64,000 bases of DNA. It comes from Bolinopsis microptera (lineage: Eukaryota; Ctenophora; Tentaculata; Lobata; Bolinopsidae). Made by a program: the position numbers and the translations under genes. This document shows, one piece after another, positions 44,712 through 54,923 of the stretch (the first letter of the stretch is position 1; each line of letters starts with the position of its first letter). A model generated the notes under the pieces. That model did no database searches, had not been told where the DNA came from, and worked only from the letters and a program-made list of their open reading frames with translations. The stretch spans positions 1,249,692 to 1,313,691 of the forward strand of contig NC_087076.1 in the NCBI RefSeq assembly GCF_026151205.1, in the 5' to 3' direction.

Positions 44712-47549
44712 ATTTTGTGAGGCATATTTTGGCCATTTTGTGAGGCGTTTAGCCATTTTAACATTTTGTTTCTTCCTAAATTGAACAATGTTCGTTTTGT
44801 TTGATGAATACTATTCTTTAAACATCTTCTGTCATACTGGTGCCAGAAGTTCTCACCAAAATGCAAACTTAGTTGATTTTTGATTTGAAACTTTTACAAA
44901 TAGTACATATACAATACAGCAAAGAGAATTAAAAATAAACGACATCAAGGGGTATTATGCTGTGTAAAAGTCGTAGACCATATTGTAGAAATACTAAAAG
45001 CATGGGTAAGTGGTACAAGTTCTGGGGATATACGTATTACAGGTAATATTTCTACCCCCAGACTCACTAACACCACCTCCATCTAAACACACAAAATTAA
45101 TCTAGAACACACAAAAATAGAATTGTCAAAATAAATAATACAATGTCACCACGATGCGACCGGAGATGTGGCCGCAATGAGAAATAATGCATAATTGCGC
45201 GACATTCGTAACAGAGCGCTGAAAAGCATGGTTACATACTGATATAATTTCGCGTAATCCAATTTTGTATATTCACTGAGGACCACACGAGGGCCACATC
45301 CTGGTGACAGAAAGTAAATGTGATTTAATAGATATAGTTCTATTATACTTGTTATATTCAGCATCGTGACCGAACTATCAGTGGCGGGGGCCCACCTATA
45401 AATTTATCATTTGCATTCCTGGACTTAGTCGGGGTCTGTCATTTTGTCCCAGAAGTGTTTTGCCAGGTTTGCCTTGAAAGTTCCGGCATCACTTATCTCT
45501 TTAAGGTCAGTCGGTAGATCATTCCAGACACTGTGTGTTCTGAAGAAGAAGCTTCTCTTAAAGGGGTGTACCTTTGCTTCCACAGTGCATTTCAGGGAGA
45601 AGTTGTCGTGTCTGTTCTGTCGCCTCTGGTTGATATCGGGCATTTGAGATGTATCAGCTTCATTATATCTCGAGGGTTGCCTTATATTTGAACGCAATCT
45701 ACCCTGTTCACTGGTTGTTATCGGGGTTAAATAGGATGGGAGCTTCAGTACAGATTGGTCATTGTATATCTGGTGAAATAATAGTAGGTCTGTGTATTCA
45801 AACTTCAGCTCCATTGGCAACATGTCTAGGTCTCTTAACCGAGCCAAATATTCTATGTCATTATAGTGATGATCCTGTTCGCCAAGGATCCACTTAACTG
45901 CTCTGCGCTGGATGTTTTCAACTTTGTTATTAAGGACTACACTTGTTGGTCTCCAGACAACACTACAATTTTCGAAAAGGCTTCTAACCAGCGCTAGATA
46001 GAATGCCCTTTTTTGTTTACGGTCCTTAATAAACCGTAGAGTTCTTTTCATTAGACCCAGACGTGAACTAGCTTTCGTACAGAGGGCGACTATGTTCTCC
46101 TCCCACTTAAGGTCTGTTCTAACAAAGACCCCGAGGTCTTTCTCGCTTTGGACGAAATCTAGTGCCATTCCATCTAGGGTATAGACAAAGAGCTGGAAGG
46201 GGAAAAAACTCAAAATTCCCTTTTCACTCATTTTGCTAGATATAGAGAGCACCTTGCATTTATTTGGGTGAAACTTCATTTTGTTTCTTACTGCCCAGCA
46301 ATGCAGGGCGTCTATGTCTGCTTGTAGGATCTCATGGTCTCTCCAGCCCGTGATTTTACGCCATATTTTGGTGTCATCAGCGTATAGGGCTATCTTTGTA
46401 CCTTCACTTACGCATTCTGACATGTCGTTAATAAAGAGTACAAAGAACAGAGGTCCTAAAATGGAGCCTTGGGGAACCCCTGATTCAACATTCTTAAGTT
46501 CTGAGTGGGATCCCCCAATTATAACACACTGTTTGCGGTCTTTGAGATAGTTCATAATGAACTTTAACAGTGTACCATCAATTTCAAATTCCGATTTTAA
46601 TTTCTTTAGGATGACATCATGGTTAACTGAGTCAAAGGCCTTGGCAAAGTCAAAGTATACCACATCAGTTCTGACATTATCGTTGATAGACAGAGAGAGA
46701 GATTCTATATACCCGACCATTTGTGTAGTACAAGACCTCTGAGGAAGAAAACCATGTTGGTTGTCATGTATTTTATGCTGGCATTTTGCCAACAGTTCAT
46801 CTCTCACAATTTTCTCAAAAATTTTCATTACAAGGCTGGTGAGAGAGATTGGCCGATAATTTTCAACTAGAGTTTTGGGGCCTTTCTTATGCACAGGTAC
46901 TACGTTAGCCAATTTCCACTCAGATGGTATCTGACCTATGTTATATGAAATTTTAAAAAGGCTCGAGAGTGGATATGCAATGCTATCTCTACAGTTCTTT
47001 AAAATTTTGCCATGGATACCATCTGGACCAGCAGCTTTATTAACATTGATGTCTTTTAGAATTTTTCGGATTCTGCTGGTACTGAACTCAATGTCGTTTA
47101 CAGAATCATTACTGTAGTCAAAATCAATATCATAGTTACTCGCTTCAGAAAACTGTTCGGCAAAATATTCATTGAACATTTCAGCTTGGTCTAAGGGATT
47201 GTTTCTAAATATGCCGCTATAGTTTACTGTTCCTGGTATGCGAGTAGATTTTGACGTCGATTTTACATGTGCCCAGAATTTCTTTGATATGAGAGCTGGA
47301 TCATCATCATCATTAAAATTGGAGATAATTTTTTGGTCGACCAAATTTTGAAAATCTCTTCTACATTGCGAGAAAATTTGAAAACAAATTTTGTGAGGCA
47401 TATTTTGGCCATTTTGTGAGGCGTGTAGCCATTTTAGCATTTTTTTCTTCCTATATTGAACAATGTTCGTTTTTTTTGATGAATATTATTCTTTGAACAT
47501 CTTCTGTCATACTGGTGCCAGAAGTTCTCACCAAAATGTAAACTTAGTT
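44712..47549 (+). repeat. Direct repeats of about 160 bp flanking the LINE
   Basis: 44712-44873 and 47391-47549 share TTTTGTGAGGCATATTTTGG, GAACAATGTTCGTTTT, CATCTTCTGTCATACTGGTG and CCAGAAGTTCTCACCAAAAT, with roughly 5-8 percent mismatch by eye. They bracket the LINE and its presumed 3' UTR (44874-45424). Either the host element had a tandem repeat or the LINE made an unusually long target duplication. The 3' UTR interval itself has no recognised content. Confidence 0.75.
45425..47390 (-). CDS. Non-LTR retrotransposon reverse transcriptase (about 655 aa, intact frame)
   Basis: The frame reads from the flank at 47440 and becomes LINE at about 47380 (FSQCRRDFQNLVDQKI). RT motifs in order: KAAGPDGIHGKILKNC, LANVVPVHKKGPKTL, ENYRPISLTSLVMKIFEKIV, HGFLPQRSC, VVYFDFAKAFDSVNHDVILK, GVPQGSILGPLFFVLFINDM, IALYADDTKIWR (catalytic YADD), KDLGVFVRTDLKWEENI. 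It ends RSFFFRTHSVWNDLPTDLKE and a stop at 45425. This is a jockey/CR1-like RT. The upstream endonuclease is missing, so the copy is 5' truncated, yet the whole RT is open, which indicates a recent insertion. Flanks: about 160 bases at 44712-44873 are repeated at 47391-47549. Confidence 0.9.
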
Positions 47550-47783
47550 CAAAAATTTGAAAACAAATTTTTCAGTGCTCAAAATTTCTACATAAACAGT
47601 CATATTTATGCCAGAAAATGTGGTCCTAGTTAATGATTTCACCACAGGAAGTGTTGCCAGAAGACTTTTGTTTCATATGGTATCCACAAAACCTACCAGT
47701 CTTTTATAAAAAATTAGTTACAAAAACATTTACAAATTTGGCCATTCTGTGAGGCTAGCCATTCTGTGAGGCATTTACCCGTA

Positions 47784-48711
47784 TCACCCGTTAATGCACT
47801 TCACACTGCAAGGAGATGCAGGGATGTTTCTGCTTCTCCTCGAAAGTGCAGTGTTCACAATCTTGCATTTCGAAGTTGAAGTTGTTCGCCACGTTCTGAA
47901 AGTAAACTAGTGGCATGGGTTTTGAAGTGTGAACTATCCTGACAGCGGCCTTGTTAGCCATCTGATGTGAGTTCCAGAAAAATAAAGTTCCTGTATTCAT
48001 ATTTGTGGAGGAATATCTCAAGTGGGAGTTTCCTTTGTCACTGAGTGTGGCCTAATTGGGAGGAATGGTTCTGGTCCCATGGGGATGTTATTGGATTCGT
48101 TCCTTGCGAGTTTGTCTGCTAGTTTATTATCTTGGCACTTGAAATAACAAAGGATGCAGAAGAATTCCTTTGAATAGAGATAAAACTATAAAAAGTTGAT
48201 CATATTCCAATTACTATACTACACCACCCCTATGATTAGTGAGCTGGATTCTATGTTAGACCGGACGAAGTATATATTTCATGAGTCGGGTTCAATGTTA
48301 GACCGGATGAAAATATGGCTACATCTCAATTTGTTTCACTAAAAAATTTGTTTCACTTGGATAACACAGCAGAGGTGCTATTACAGTTAAATTCTGTTAC
48401 CTGAACTCAACTAAACAGTTTTAATATTATAGCATATACTATAATATTATGGAAGATATTTTGTGTCAAAATAAGGTTGTTTAATCATTCTTACACACCA
48501 AAGGTTGGTGTGTTTTTTAATTAATTTATTATTGTTAAAAAGTTTAAATTGAGAATTTTATACAGTAGTCTATAGACCAATTAAATTATTTACTGGTCAC
48601 GTATACGTGGTTTTAAGAATTTTATGACATTGAACGAATTTATTTATTGCTAATTTAAAGGATTGCTAGTATTTTATGTATTTGTTTTCACTTCTGCACG
48701 TTTAGGCATTT
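47784..48711 (-). other. Spacer with a possible LINE RNase H fragment
   Basis: On the minus strand about 48145-48050 reads KCQDNKLADKLARNESNN, then GPEPFLPI, which resembles the end of a LINE-encoded RNase H (GNE.AD.LAR...GPEP). A 76-residue frame at 48021-47791 (ANKAAVRIVHTSKPMPLVYF...) is of unknown origin and may be the continuation. 48170-48700 is AT-rich and shows nothing clear. Confidence 0.4.
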
Positions 48712-50312
48712 GGGCAATTCCACCGTGACGGACACCACGATTATGCCATTTTTTAAAGTTCAAACGAATGTTGTGCTCAGGATGTTGCTTCTTTATCAGC
48801 TTAAACTATTTATTAGTCCACATTTAACCTTTCTATAGGTTGTGTGAAAATTTCAGACCCCTACTATTATTACTTTCTGAGATAGCACCCCTGTGACGGA
48901 CGCGACTTAAATATGACACTTTTTTTGGGTGTCTACTCAGAAGGTACCCAAATCTATCTCAAAACGTTATCTATTATCTCTAATTTGGACATGCAGTGAT
49001 AGAAAAAGGTTTAGGGATTTCTGAGATACCATTTTTTTGGAGATTGCTCAGTTTTTGTTTGCGTGGCGCCATTTTCAAATTGTGACGGACGTGACTGTGA
49101 CGGACACACGTTTTTTTTTCAATTTCTCCAAATCTTCTATTTGACACTTTTATCTTGTTCAGTGACCTTCATTCTATGTTTATGCCAATTTTTAGGCCGC
49201 TAGTACTTCCATGAGGTCTGCAATAGCCAAAATCGTCCATTTTGGGCATACGCGAGGGTATCAATCAAGGGGCAGCAATTATTTCTCTACTTGAACAAAT
49301 TTATAACTCTGGTAAAACATTCATCTCTGTTCAACACATCACACTGTTGAGACCATCTCCCAAAAGTTTCATTACTTTAGTGTTTAAAATGTGGAAGATA
49401 TTGAATTTTTACTTCAAAAATATGCGAAAATAGGGTAAAGTCCATTTTTTGTGCCTTTTACCCCTGAAAAAGGTTAAGGCAAATAAATGGCAAAACTCAG
49501 TAAATTTAATTATTGAATTGCATATGATGTTATTTGATAGTCTAGTCAACATAGTCAAACCTTGTTTGACTTCAATTTGTCTTGGTTTTAGTCAAAATAA
49601 TGGAAATATGGATAAAAATGGCTAAAAGTGAGCCGTACGCCCATATATGGGCATATACAAAATTATACATAACTCAGTCATTTTCTGTCCAATTTTCGAT
49701 TTGACAACATCGTTTTGTTTAGAACGGTCTCAGCTTTAACAAAAATGCATTTAAAGTCTGTTAAACGATTTTTTGGAGCATTTTCAAAAAAATGTGACAG
49801 ACGCGACAAGTTGGGACCCCCCTTCCAAAATTTTTTTCTTAAAAGATACAAGCCTGATAATTTCTACGGTACTCCCTTACCTTCAGAAGAGATAGGTTAC
49901 AGTGGTTTTTTAAATATAAATAGCACTATGTGGCTCTGAAAAAAATTTTTTGCTTAATTTTGTGACGGACGCGACACCATCTTTGTGGACATTTTTTAGA
50001 AAAAGTATTTGAGTAACGGTTTTGAAACTTTGCATGGCTCTCATTCTTATGCCTATGCTTAAGTGTATGGAATTTCATAGAGAAATATTGCTGCATACCC
50101 AAACTATGGCCCTTTGAAAATTTGAATGATTTTTTTCATTTCCGAGTAGTGTTCCTTTGAATGAGAAAAATCAAAAGTTAATGCAATATGAAACAAAAAA
50201 CTTTTGTTGACCTGTAAGGTTAAGAGTCTAATGAACATATTTGAACCAAAACTAGGTGCCTATCTTAACATTTTTCATTTTCACCAAGTGGAACCTTACC
50301 GTGGAATTGCCC
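48712..50312. mobile_element. TIR element with repeated GTGACGGAC motifs
   Basis: Ends GGGCAATTCCAC and GTGGAATTGCCC are perfect 12-bp inverted repeats, extended with mismatches. ATTT lies immediately outside both (48708-48711, 50313-50316), a possible 4-bp target duplication. Inside are six same-orientation copies of GTGACGGAC or GTGACAGAC, most continuing GCGAC (48725, 48893, 49082, 49097, 49794, 49962). No transposase frame is present. The class is not recognised. Confidence 0.65.
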
Positions 50313-50349
50313 ATTTGCTCTTGTGACCAGAGTTTTAGAGTTATATATA

Positions 50350-51110
50350 CAGGGTGGGCCAAAAGTCAGTACCCATACGTTGGCCTTAATAGCTCCGCCG
50401 TGTGTTATATTTGAGAGCTGTTGCTTTGCAGATGGCATACTGTACTTACTGGTTCGAGGATTCCGTCGTCAAAATTTGAAAATTTGAATATTTTAGACCA
50501 CGCCCATTCAATATTAAAACACCTATATATTGTTTTCATGCTGAACGCCTAATTTTTTCAGAGACGGTAGATTATCAAATGTTGCATATGATCTGAAAAC
50601 ATGAGGCAAAACGGATTAGAAATGACGAAGTTATGAAGCATTTTCTGTATCTCGTTAACAAAATTGACTGGGTAATTATGTGACACCGTGACACAACACC
50701 TTAATTGGGCACCCTTAACAATTTCCATAATGTTTAACGGGGTAGTTAACGGGGTCACCTTATCACGTGATTAGGTAAACCAATCACCTGATCACACGTA
50801 ATGAATAAACTCGTTATGCTTCATATCTCGGTCATCTGAGAAGCTACAGTTCTAATTCTTTCAGGACAAACGTAATTCGAATGGCCAAACACAATTCAAT
50901 AACATTAAGCTTGATCCGACTATCCAAACTATCAAATAAATGTGAAAATGAACCTCCATTTGAAAAAATGAACACGAATATTTTTCGAGTTGACAAATTC
51001 CTCGAATCAGTGGTGGTACTAAGTCATACCAGAAGGAAGTATTTAAATTGGGCACTCAGTGACTGAGCTATAAAGGCCAACGTATGGGTACTGACTTTTG
51101 GCCCACCCTG
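50350..51110 (-). mobile_element. Palindrome-ended TA-target MITE, copy 3
   Basis: The same family as 15105-15871 but inverted: the right half of this copy aligns with the left half of copy 1 (TATAGCTCAGTCACTGAGTG, GGTATGACTTAGTACCACC). The ends CAGGGTGGGCCAAAAGTCAG and its inverse are intact, and TA flanks both sides (50348-50349, 51111-51112). It has no coding capacity. Confidence 0.9.
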
Positions 51111-51112
51111 TA

Positions 51113-51860
51113 TATTATAACCTTGTATTGTACTCCTTCATGTCCTGGAACATTTAAGTTCTACTCGATGTGAATACCTAGTGAGTTTAGTTGGTCTGAG
51201 ATGTTCAGAAGGAACCTGGAGTTAAAACTGGTGCTGTAAAGCGCTTTAAATGCAGCCTGGGAATTTGTAGGTTTATAACCTACCAGGACGCGCCCTGAGT
51301 TGGACTCGTCGACGGTCCTGAAACAAATATTTTACGAGTATTACCCGTTAACCTGGAAATCTGAGAGGAATTAATGATTGATGGTGATCCTAAGTTATCA
51401 TTTCCTCGATGAACCTGAAGGAGGATTGTCTGTCCAGTGTCCTGTATTGTTACCATGTAACGTTCAGCTAAAAAGTTGAATCCAAATTTTGCGTAATGCA
51501 TTCTCTAAAAGGTTAATGTATGTCCTATTTGCATCCCGAAGAGTTCCCATTGCATTGTTGTACTTGTTTATTCCTGGTCCAGTTAGCTTTGCATCTCAGA
51601 ACTAAAGAGGTCTGCTATGCTTTAGTGAGTTGTGCTGTCCACCAGGGTACTGTAAATGTAAGGGTTCCCTGTATAATGGGACAGGCTGTGATTAAACTTT
51701 TCTGCAGGATGTCTGTGATAAAATGTTTTCGAGCGTTGAGATCGTCCGCTGTAGAAACTGATTAGAACCAGTAAAGGTGTCAGTCAAACTCTGCTGCTAC
51801 TAGATGATTGTAGAGCGTCCAGTCACACTTCGATGAAGAGTGTGGCAAAGCTAACCTGGT
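51113..51860 (-). mobile_element. Decayed LINE remnant (RNase H-like and pre-RT text)
   Basis: Minus-strand fragments in several frames: VPWWTAQLTKA near 51650, then KANWTRNKQ; near 51340-51140 VGYKPTNSQAAFKALYSTSF, then LNVPGHEGVQ. These look like LINE text around the endonuclease-RT linker (VPWW) and RNase H (S-Q-A-A..AL; VPGHEG). Many stops and frame changes, so an old remnant; order and completeness are uncertain. The rest of 51860-52310 has no recognised content. Confidence 0.35.
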
Positions 51861-52310
51861 ACCCTAATCCTAGGTTAAATGTGATGGCCTCAAGATGAGC
51901 CCTTAAGCGTTAGCTGTCTAGCTGAAAAGACCTGAAAAGTGGTTACTGTCGAGGAACAAGTGCCAAGAATTCTTGCTATCAGTGCAGTGTGTCCTCGTAG
52001 TTAAAGTGAGAGAGTTGAAATCCCTGACCCTGTTTTATCACAATTCACAAGCCTGTGTCTAGCTTGTGTCAGCCCTTGTGCATTAGCTGTCTTAACCCCA
52101 GTGGCATAAATTTAAAAAGTGGCTATGAATCCAGTCTGGAAAGAAAAAAAAACGGCTATTTATTTTTAAAACAGCTATAAACGGCCGGATGACGATTTCA
52201 TTATGTTTTACCCTCAATTCCATACCACACTGTATCGTACTTTGTTAGTTATATTACCGAGGTATTATTAGTTGTTCATTAGTTATTCATAATTGATAAA
52301 CAAATAAGAA

Positions 52311-52648
52311 AAATTACCCTCAACGAGTCTCGAACTTTGAGTTGGCAAGTCCCAACTTTTGTACTCACTACTCAACAAGAGAGCACAACATCCGTTAGTG
52401 CCAATCAGGCCACACCACGTGGAGGATTTCGTGACCCTCAAAATGAACTTAGTCTCACTTGTTCAATGAGGCATTTGACTTAAGATCGCATGATTATTGG
52501 CATTTATCACAAACATTGCTATGGATGGCTACTGCTGAAATAGTAAAATCTTGTTCTTATCATATAATAGGCTATTATATAATAGGCTATTATGTAAATG
52601 TTCGCTTATTATCATAATTATCATTAGAATATTATTAAGGTACTCAAG
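52311..52648. other. IF1 upstream region
   Basis: This leads into IF1 copy 1. It lacks the TATA block present before copies 2 and 3; instead there is TAATAGGCTATTATATAATA + GGCTATTATG. The last about 35 bases (ATTAGAATATTATTAAGGTA + CTCAAG) are identical in front of all three copies. Confidence 0.5.
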
Positions 52649-52873
52649 ATGCTCTCTATATGGAGGGGAGCACCCGCTCTTGCAAACCGATGTGGTCGCA
52701 TGATGAGCAATGATGGTCATATAGTAGATGACAAGAAAAGTGCATTTGCAGGACGTGAAAAATCTCTGGAGGAACAGTACATCCGCAGAAAGGAAGCTGA
52801 AGAAATAGCAACATTCAGAGAGGAGCTAGCAAGACTCAAGCAGGAAGTTGAAGAATTAAAGAAGGACAAATAA
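52649..52873 (+). CDS. IF1-like mitochondrial ATPase inhibitor, copy 1 (74 aa)
   Basis: MLSIWRGAPALANRCGRMMS is an Arg-rich amphipathic mitochondrial presequence. DGHIVDDKKSAFAGRE follows, then SLEEQYIRRKEAEEIATFRE and a coiled coil LARLKQEVEELKKDK. IF1 is a small helical protein that inserts into the F1 catalytic interface when the matrix acidifies and blocks ATP hydrolysis; the minimal inhibitory segment followed by a dimerising coil fits this layout. Compared with copies 2 and 3, this one lacks a few residues (KMKNEY) in the inhibitory segment and has R/G changes in the presequence. It also lacks the upstream TATA block. It may be the least functional copy. No His-rich pH-switch run is visible. 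Confidence 0.7.
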   Translation: MLSIWRGAPALANRCGRMMSNDGHIVDDKKSAFAGREKSLEEQYIRRKEAEEIATFREELARLKQEVEELKKDK

Positions 52874-53393
52874 ACTGTTCGCTATATTTTGAAGAAAAAA
52901 ACTGTGGGCTGTGGTTATTTTTCCCCGAGTAGGGACCGTTTACATATTTAGTAAACCAGCCCAGGGGAAGGGGATTGGAAAAGCTGACTGTAATTTCTTC
53001 AAAACAGCTGTGTGTAAAGTGGCTTACTGTAGTTACTGTATATTTTTCCATGTAGTGCAATGACACGTTGTAGACATTAGTGATGATGTTATGTCATAAT
53101 TTTTACTTTACTTTTAGTTTACTTTACTGATGAAAGTAAAGTTGAAATCCAGCTTAGATATTTTTTGAACGTTCCCTTAATCCCTTTTGCTAAAAAAGAG
53201 TATTTAATTCAGATGTATATATAAATCATTAATGCATGCATCGTTGTTGATTTTCATATTTTCATATTTGAGTTTGATTTTCTATTTTTGTATTCCAAAA
53301 ATTTCCAAACCATTCTTGGATTATAATTTACACTAATAACTTGGCTGCATTTTTTGGGACATCCTGTACTGTTTTGTGTTTGTTTATTATCAC

Positions 53394-53424
53394 GAGCGGG
53401 ATATAAATACCTCATTTCATTTCA
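53394..53424 (+). promoter_or_regulatory. TATA promoter of IF1 copy 2
   Basis: GAGCGGGATATAAATACCTC + ATTTCATTTCA, TATAAATA at 53402-53409, 50 bases before the ATG. A start about 25-30 bases downstream would leave a leader of about 28 bases. The same block precedes copy 3. Confidence 0.55.
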
Positions 53425-53458
53425 TAATCATTATTAGAATATTATTAAGGTACTCAAG

Positions 53459-53695
53459 ATGCTCTCTATATGGAGGAGAGCACCCGCTCTTGCAAGCCGA
53501 TGTGCTCGCATGATGAGCGATGATGGTCATATAGTAGATGACAAAAAGAGTTCATTTGCAGGACGAAAAATGAAAAATGAATACTCTCTGGAGGAACAGT
53601 ACATCCGCAGAAAAGAAGCTGAAGAAATAGCAGCATTCAGAGAGGAGCTAGCAAGACTCAAGCAGGAAGTTGAAGAATTAAAGAAGGACAAATAA
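53459..53695 (+). CDS. IF1-like mitochondrial ATPase inhibitor, copy 2 (78 aa)
   Basis: Presequence MLSIWRRAPALASRCARMMS, then DDGHIVDDKKSSFAGRKMKN, EYSLEEQYIRRKEAEEIAAF and the coil REELARLKQEVEELKKDK. The heptad pattern over the last 40 residues suggests the antiparallel coil through which IF1 dimers form. Single exon, intact frame. The ATG is 810 bases from that of copy 1 and 817 from that of copy 3, and 3' flanks are almost identical to copy 1 (TGTTCGCTATATTTTGAAGA), so this is a young tandem duplication. Confidence 0.72.
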   Translation: MLSIWRRAPALASRCARMMSDDGHIVDDKKSSFAGRKMKNEYSLEEQYIRRKEAEEIAAFREELARLKQEVEELKKDK

Positions 53696-54210
53696 ACTGT
53701 TCGCTATATTTTGAAGAAAAAAACTGTGGGCTGTGGTTATTTTTCCCCGAGTAGGGACCGTTTACATATTTAGTAAACCAGCCCAGGGGAAGGGGTTTGG
53801 AAAAGCTGCTGTTATTTCTTCAAAACAGCTGTGTAAAGTGGCTTACTGTAGTTACTGTATATTTTTCCATGTAGTGCAATGACACGTTGTAGACATTAGT
53901 GATGATGTTATGTCATAATTTTTATTTTACTTTTAGTTTACTTTACTGATGAAAGTAAAGTTGAAATCCAGCTTAGGTATTTTTTGAACGTTCCCTTAAT
54001 CCCTTTTGCTAAAAAAGAGTATTTAATTCAGATGTATATAAATCATTAATGCATGCATCGTTGTTGATTTTCATATTTTCATATTTGAGTTCGATTTTCT
54101 ATTTTTGTATTCCAAAAATTTCCAAACCATTCTTGTGTTATAATTTACACTAATAACTTGGCTGCATTTTTTGGAACATCCTGTACTGTTTTGTGTTTGT
54201 TTATTATCAC

Positions 54211-54241
54211 GAGCGGGATATAAATACCTCATTTCATTTCA
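54211..54241 (+). promoter_or_regulatory. TATA promoter of IF1 copy 3
   Basis: Identical block to that before copy 2; TATAAATA at 54219-54226, 50 bases before the ATG. Both were presumably copied with the gene unit. Confidence 0.55.
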
Positions 54242-54275
54242 TAATCATTATTAGAATATTATTAAGGTACTCAAG

Positions 54276-54512
54276 ATGCTCTCTATATGGAGAAGAGCAC
54301 CTGCTCTTGCAAACCGATGTGCTCGCATGATGAGCAATGATGGTCATATTGTAGATGACAAGAAAAGTGCATTTGTAGGACGAAAAATGAAAAATGAATA
54401 CTCTCTAGAGGAACAGTACATCCGCAGAAAAGAAGCTGAAGAAATAGCAGCATTCAGAGAGGAGCTAGCAAGACTCAAGCAGGAAGTTGAAGGATTAAAG
54501 AAGGACAAATAA
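54276..54512 (+). CDS. IF1-like mitochondrial ATPase inhibitor, copy 3 (78 aa)
   Basis: Nearly the same protein as copy 2 (MLSIWRRAPALANRCARMMS; KSAFVGRKMKNEYSLEEQYI; QEVEGLKKDK). Substitutions A to V before GRK and E to G in the coil are the main differences. Intact single exon. The 3' flank diverges soon after the stop, with several gaps, so this copy left the homogenised set first. Confidence 0.72.
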   Translation: MLSIWRRAPALANRCARMMSNDGHIVDDKKSAFVGRKMKNEYSLEEQYIRRKEAEEIAAFREELARLKQEVEGLKKDK

Positions 54513-54923
54513 ACTGTTGACTATGATATTTTGAAAAAAATTTATGGGCTATGTGTTATTTTTTCCCAATTAAGTGGGTACCATCCACACATTAAGTAAG
54601 CTAGCCCAGGGGAAAAGGGTTTGGATAAGCTCACAGTAATTTCTACAAAATAGTTGCGTGAAAAATGGTTTACCAATGGAGGAAAAGGTAAGTTCAGCTT
54701 AGGTATTATTTGAACGTTCCCTTGTGAAAGAAATTTGATGATCACATTCATAATAAGACTATTTAACTCAGATGTATATAAATCGTTGTTGATTTTAATG
54801 TTTTCATTTTGATTTTTCTACTCGTGTATATCAAAAATGTTCAAATGTTCAACTTTGATTATTTTGTTTCTTAACTGACTGTTTAGGTTGGGTGCTTCTC
54901 TGAATCCTTTAATAATTTTTAAT

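Larger units (their letters stand above)
44021..47781. mobile_element. TIR element with TA target and multiple subterminal repeats, carrying a nested LINE
   Basis: Left end CGGGTATTTGCCTCACAG + AATGGCCA; right end, inverted, CGGGTAAATGCCTCACAG + AATGGC; TA on both sides (44019-44020, 47782-47783). The motif TGCCTCACA(G/A)AATGGCCA is also found inside: forward copies at about 44212 and (degenerate) 44378, inverted copies at about 44549, 44706, 44727, 47389, 47402, 47739 and 47756. No transposase of its own was seen. TA target use is a Tc1/mariner-type feature, but the repeated subterminal motif is unusual there; the class remains open. Confidence 0.7.
52615..54530 (+). repeat. Tandem array of three IF1 units (about 0.81 kb each)
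   Basis: Units begin near the shared ATTAGAATATTATTAAGGTA before each ATG. Units 1 and 2 agree almost base for base through the 3' flank, including ATGAAAGTAAAGTTGAAATC and TTAATGCATGCATCGTTGTT. Unit 3 keeps the coding part but its downstream part is shortened. Confidence 0.9.

Noticed and set aside
49242-49939. Two 60-75 codon frames inside the GTGACGGAC element
   Set aside because: No transposase or other motif; composition follows the AT-rich background.
52330-52430. tRNA-derived sequence (TGGCACTAACGG ... AAGTTCGAGACTC on the minus strand)
   Set aside because: The A and B boxes are only approximate and no cloverleaf could be drawn; too weak to list.
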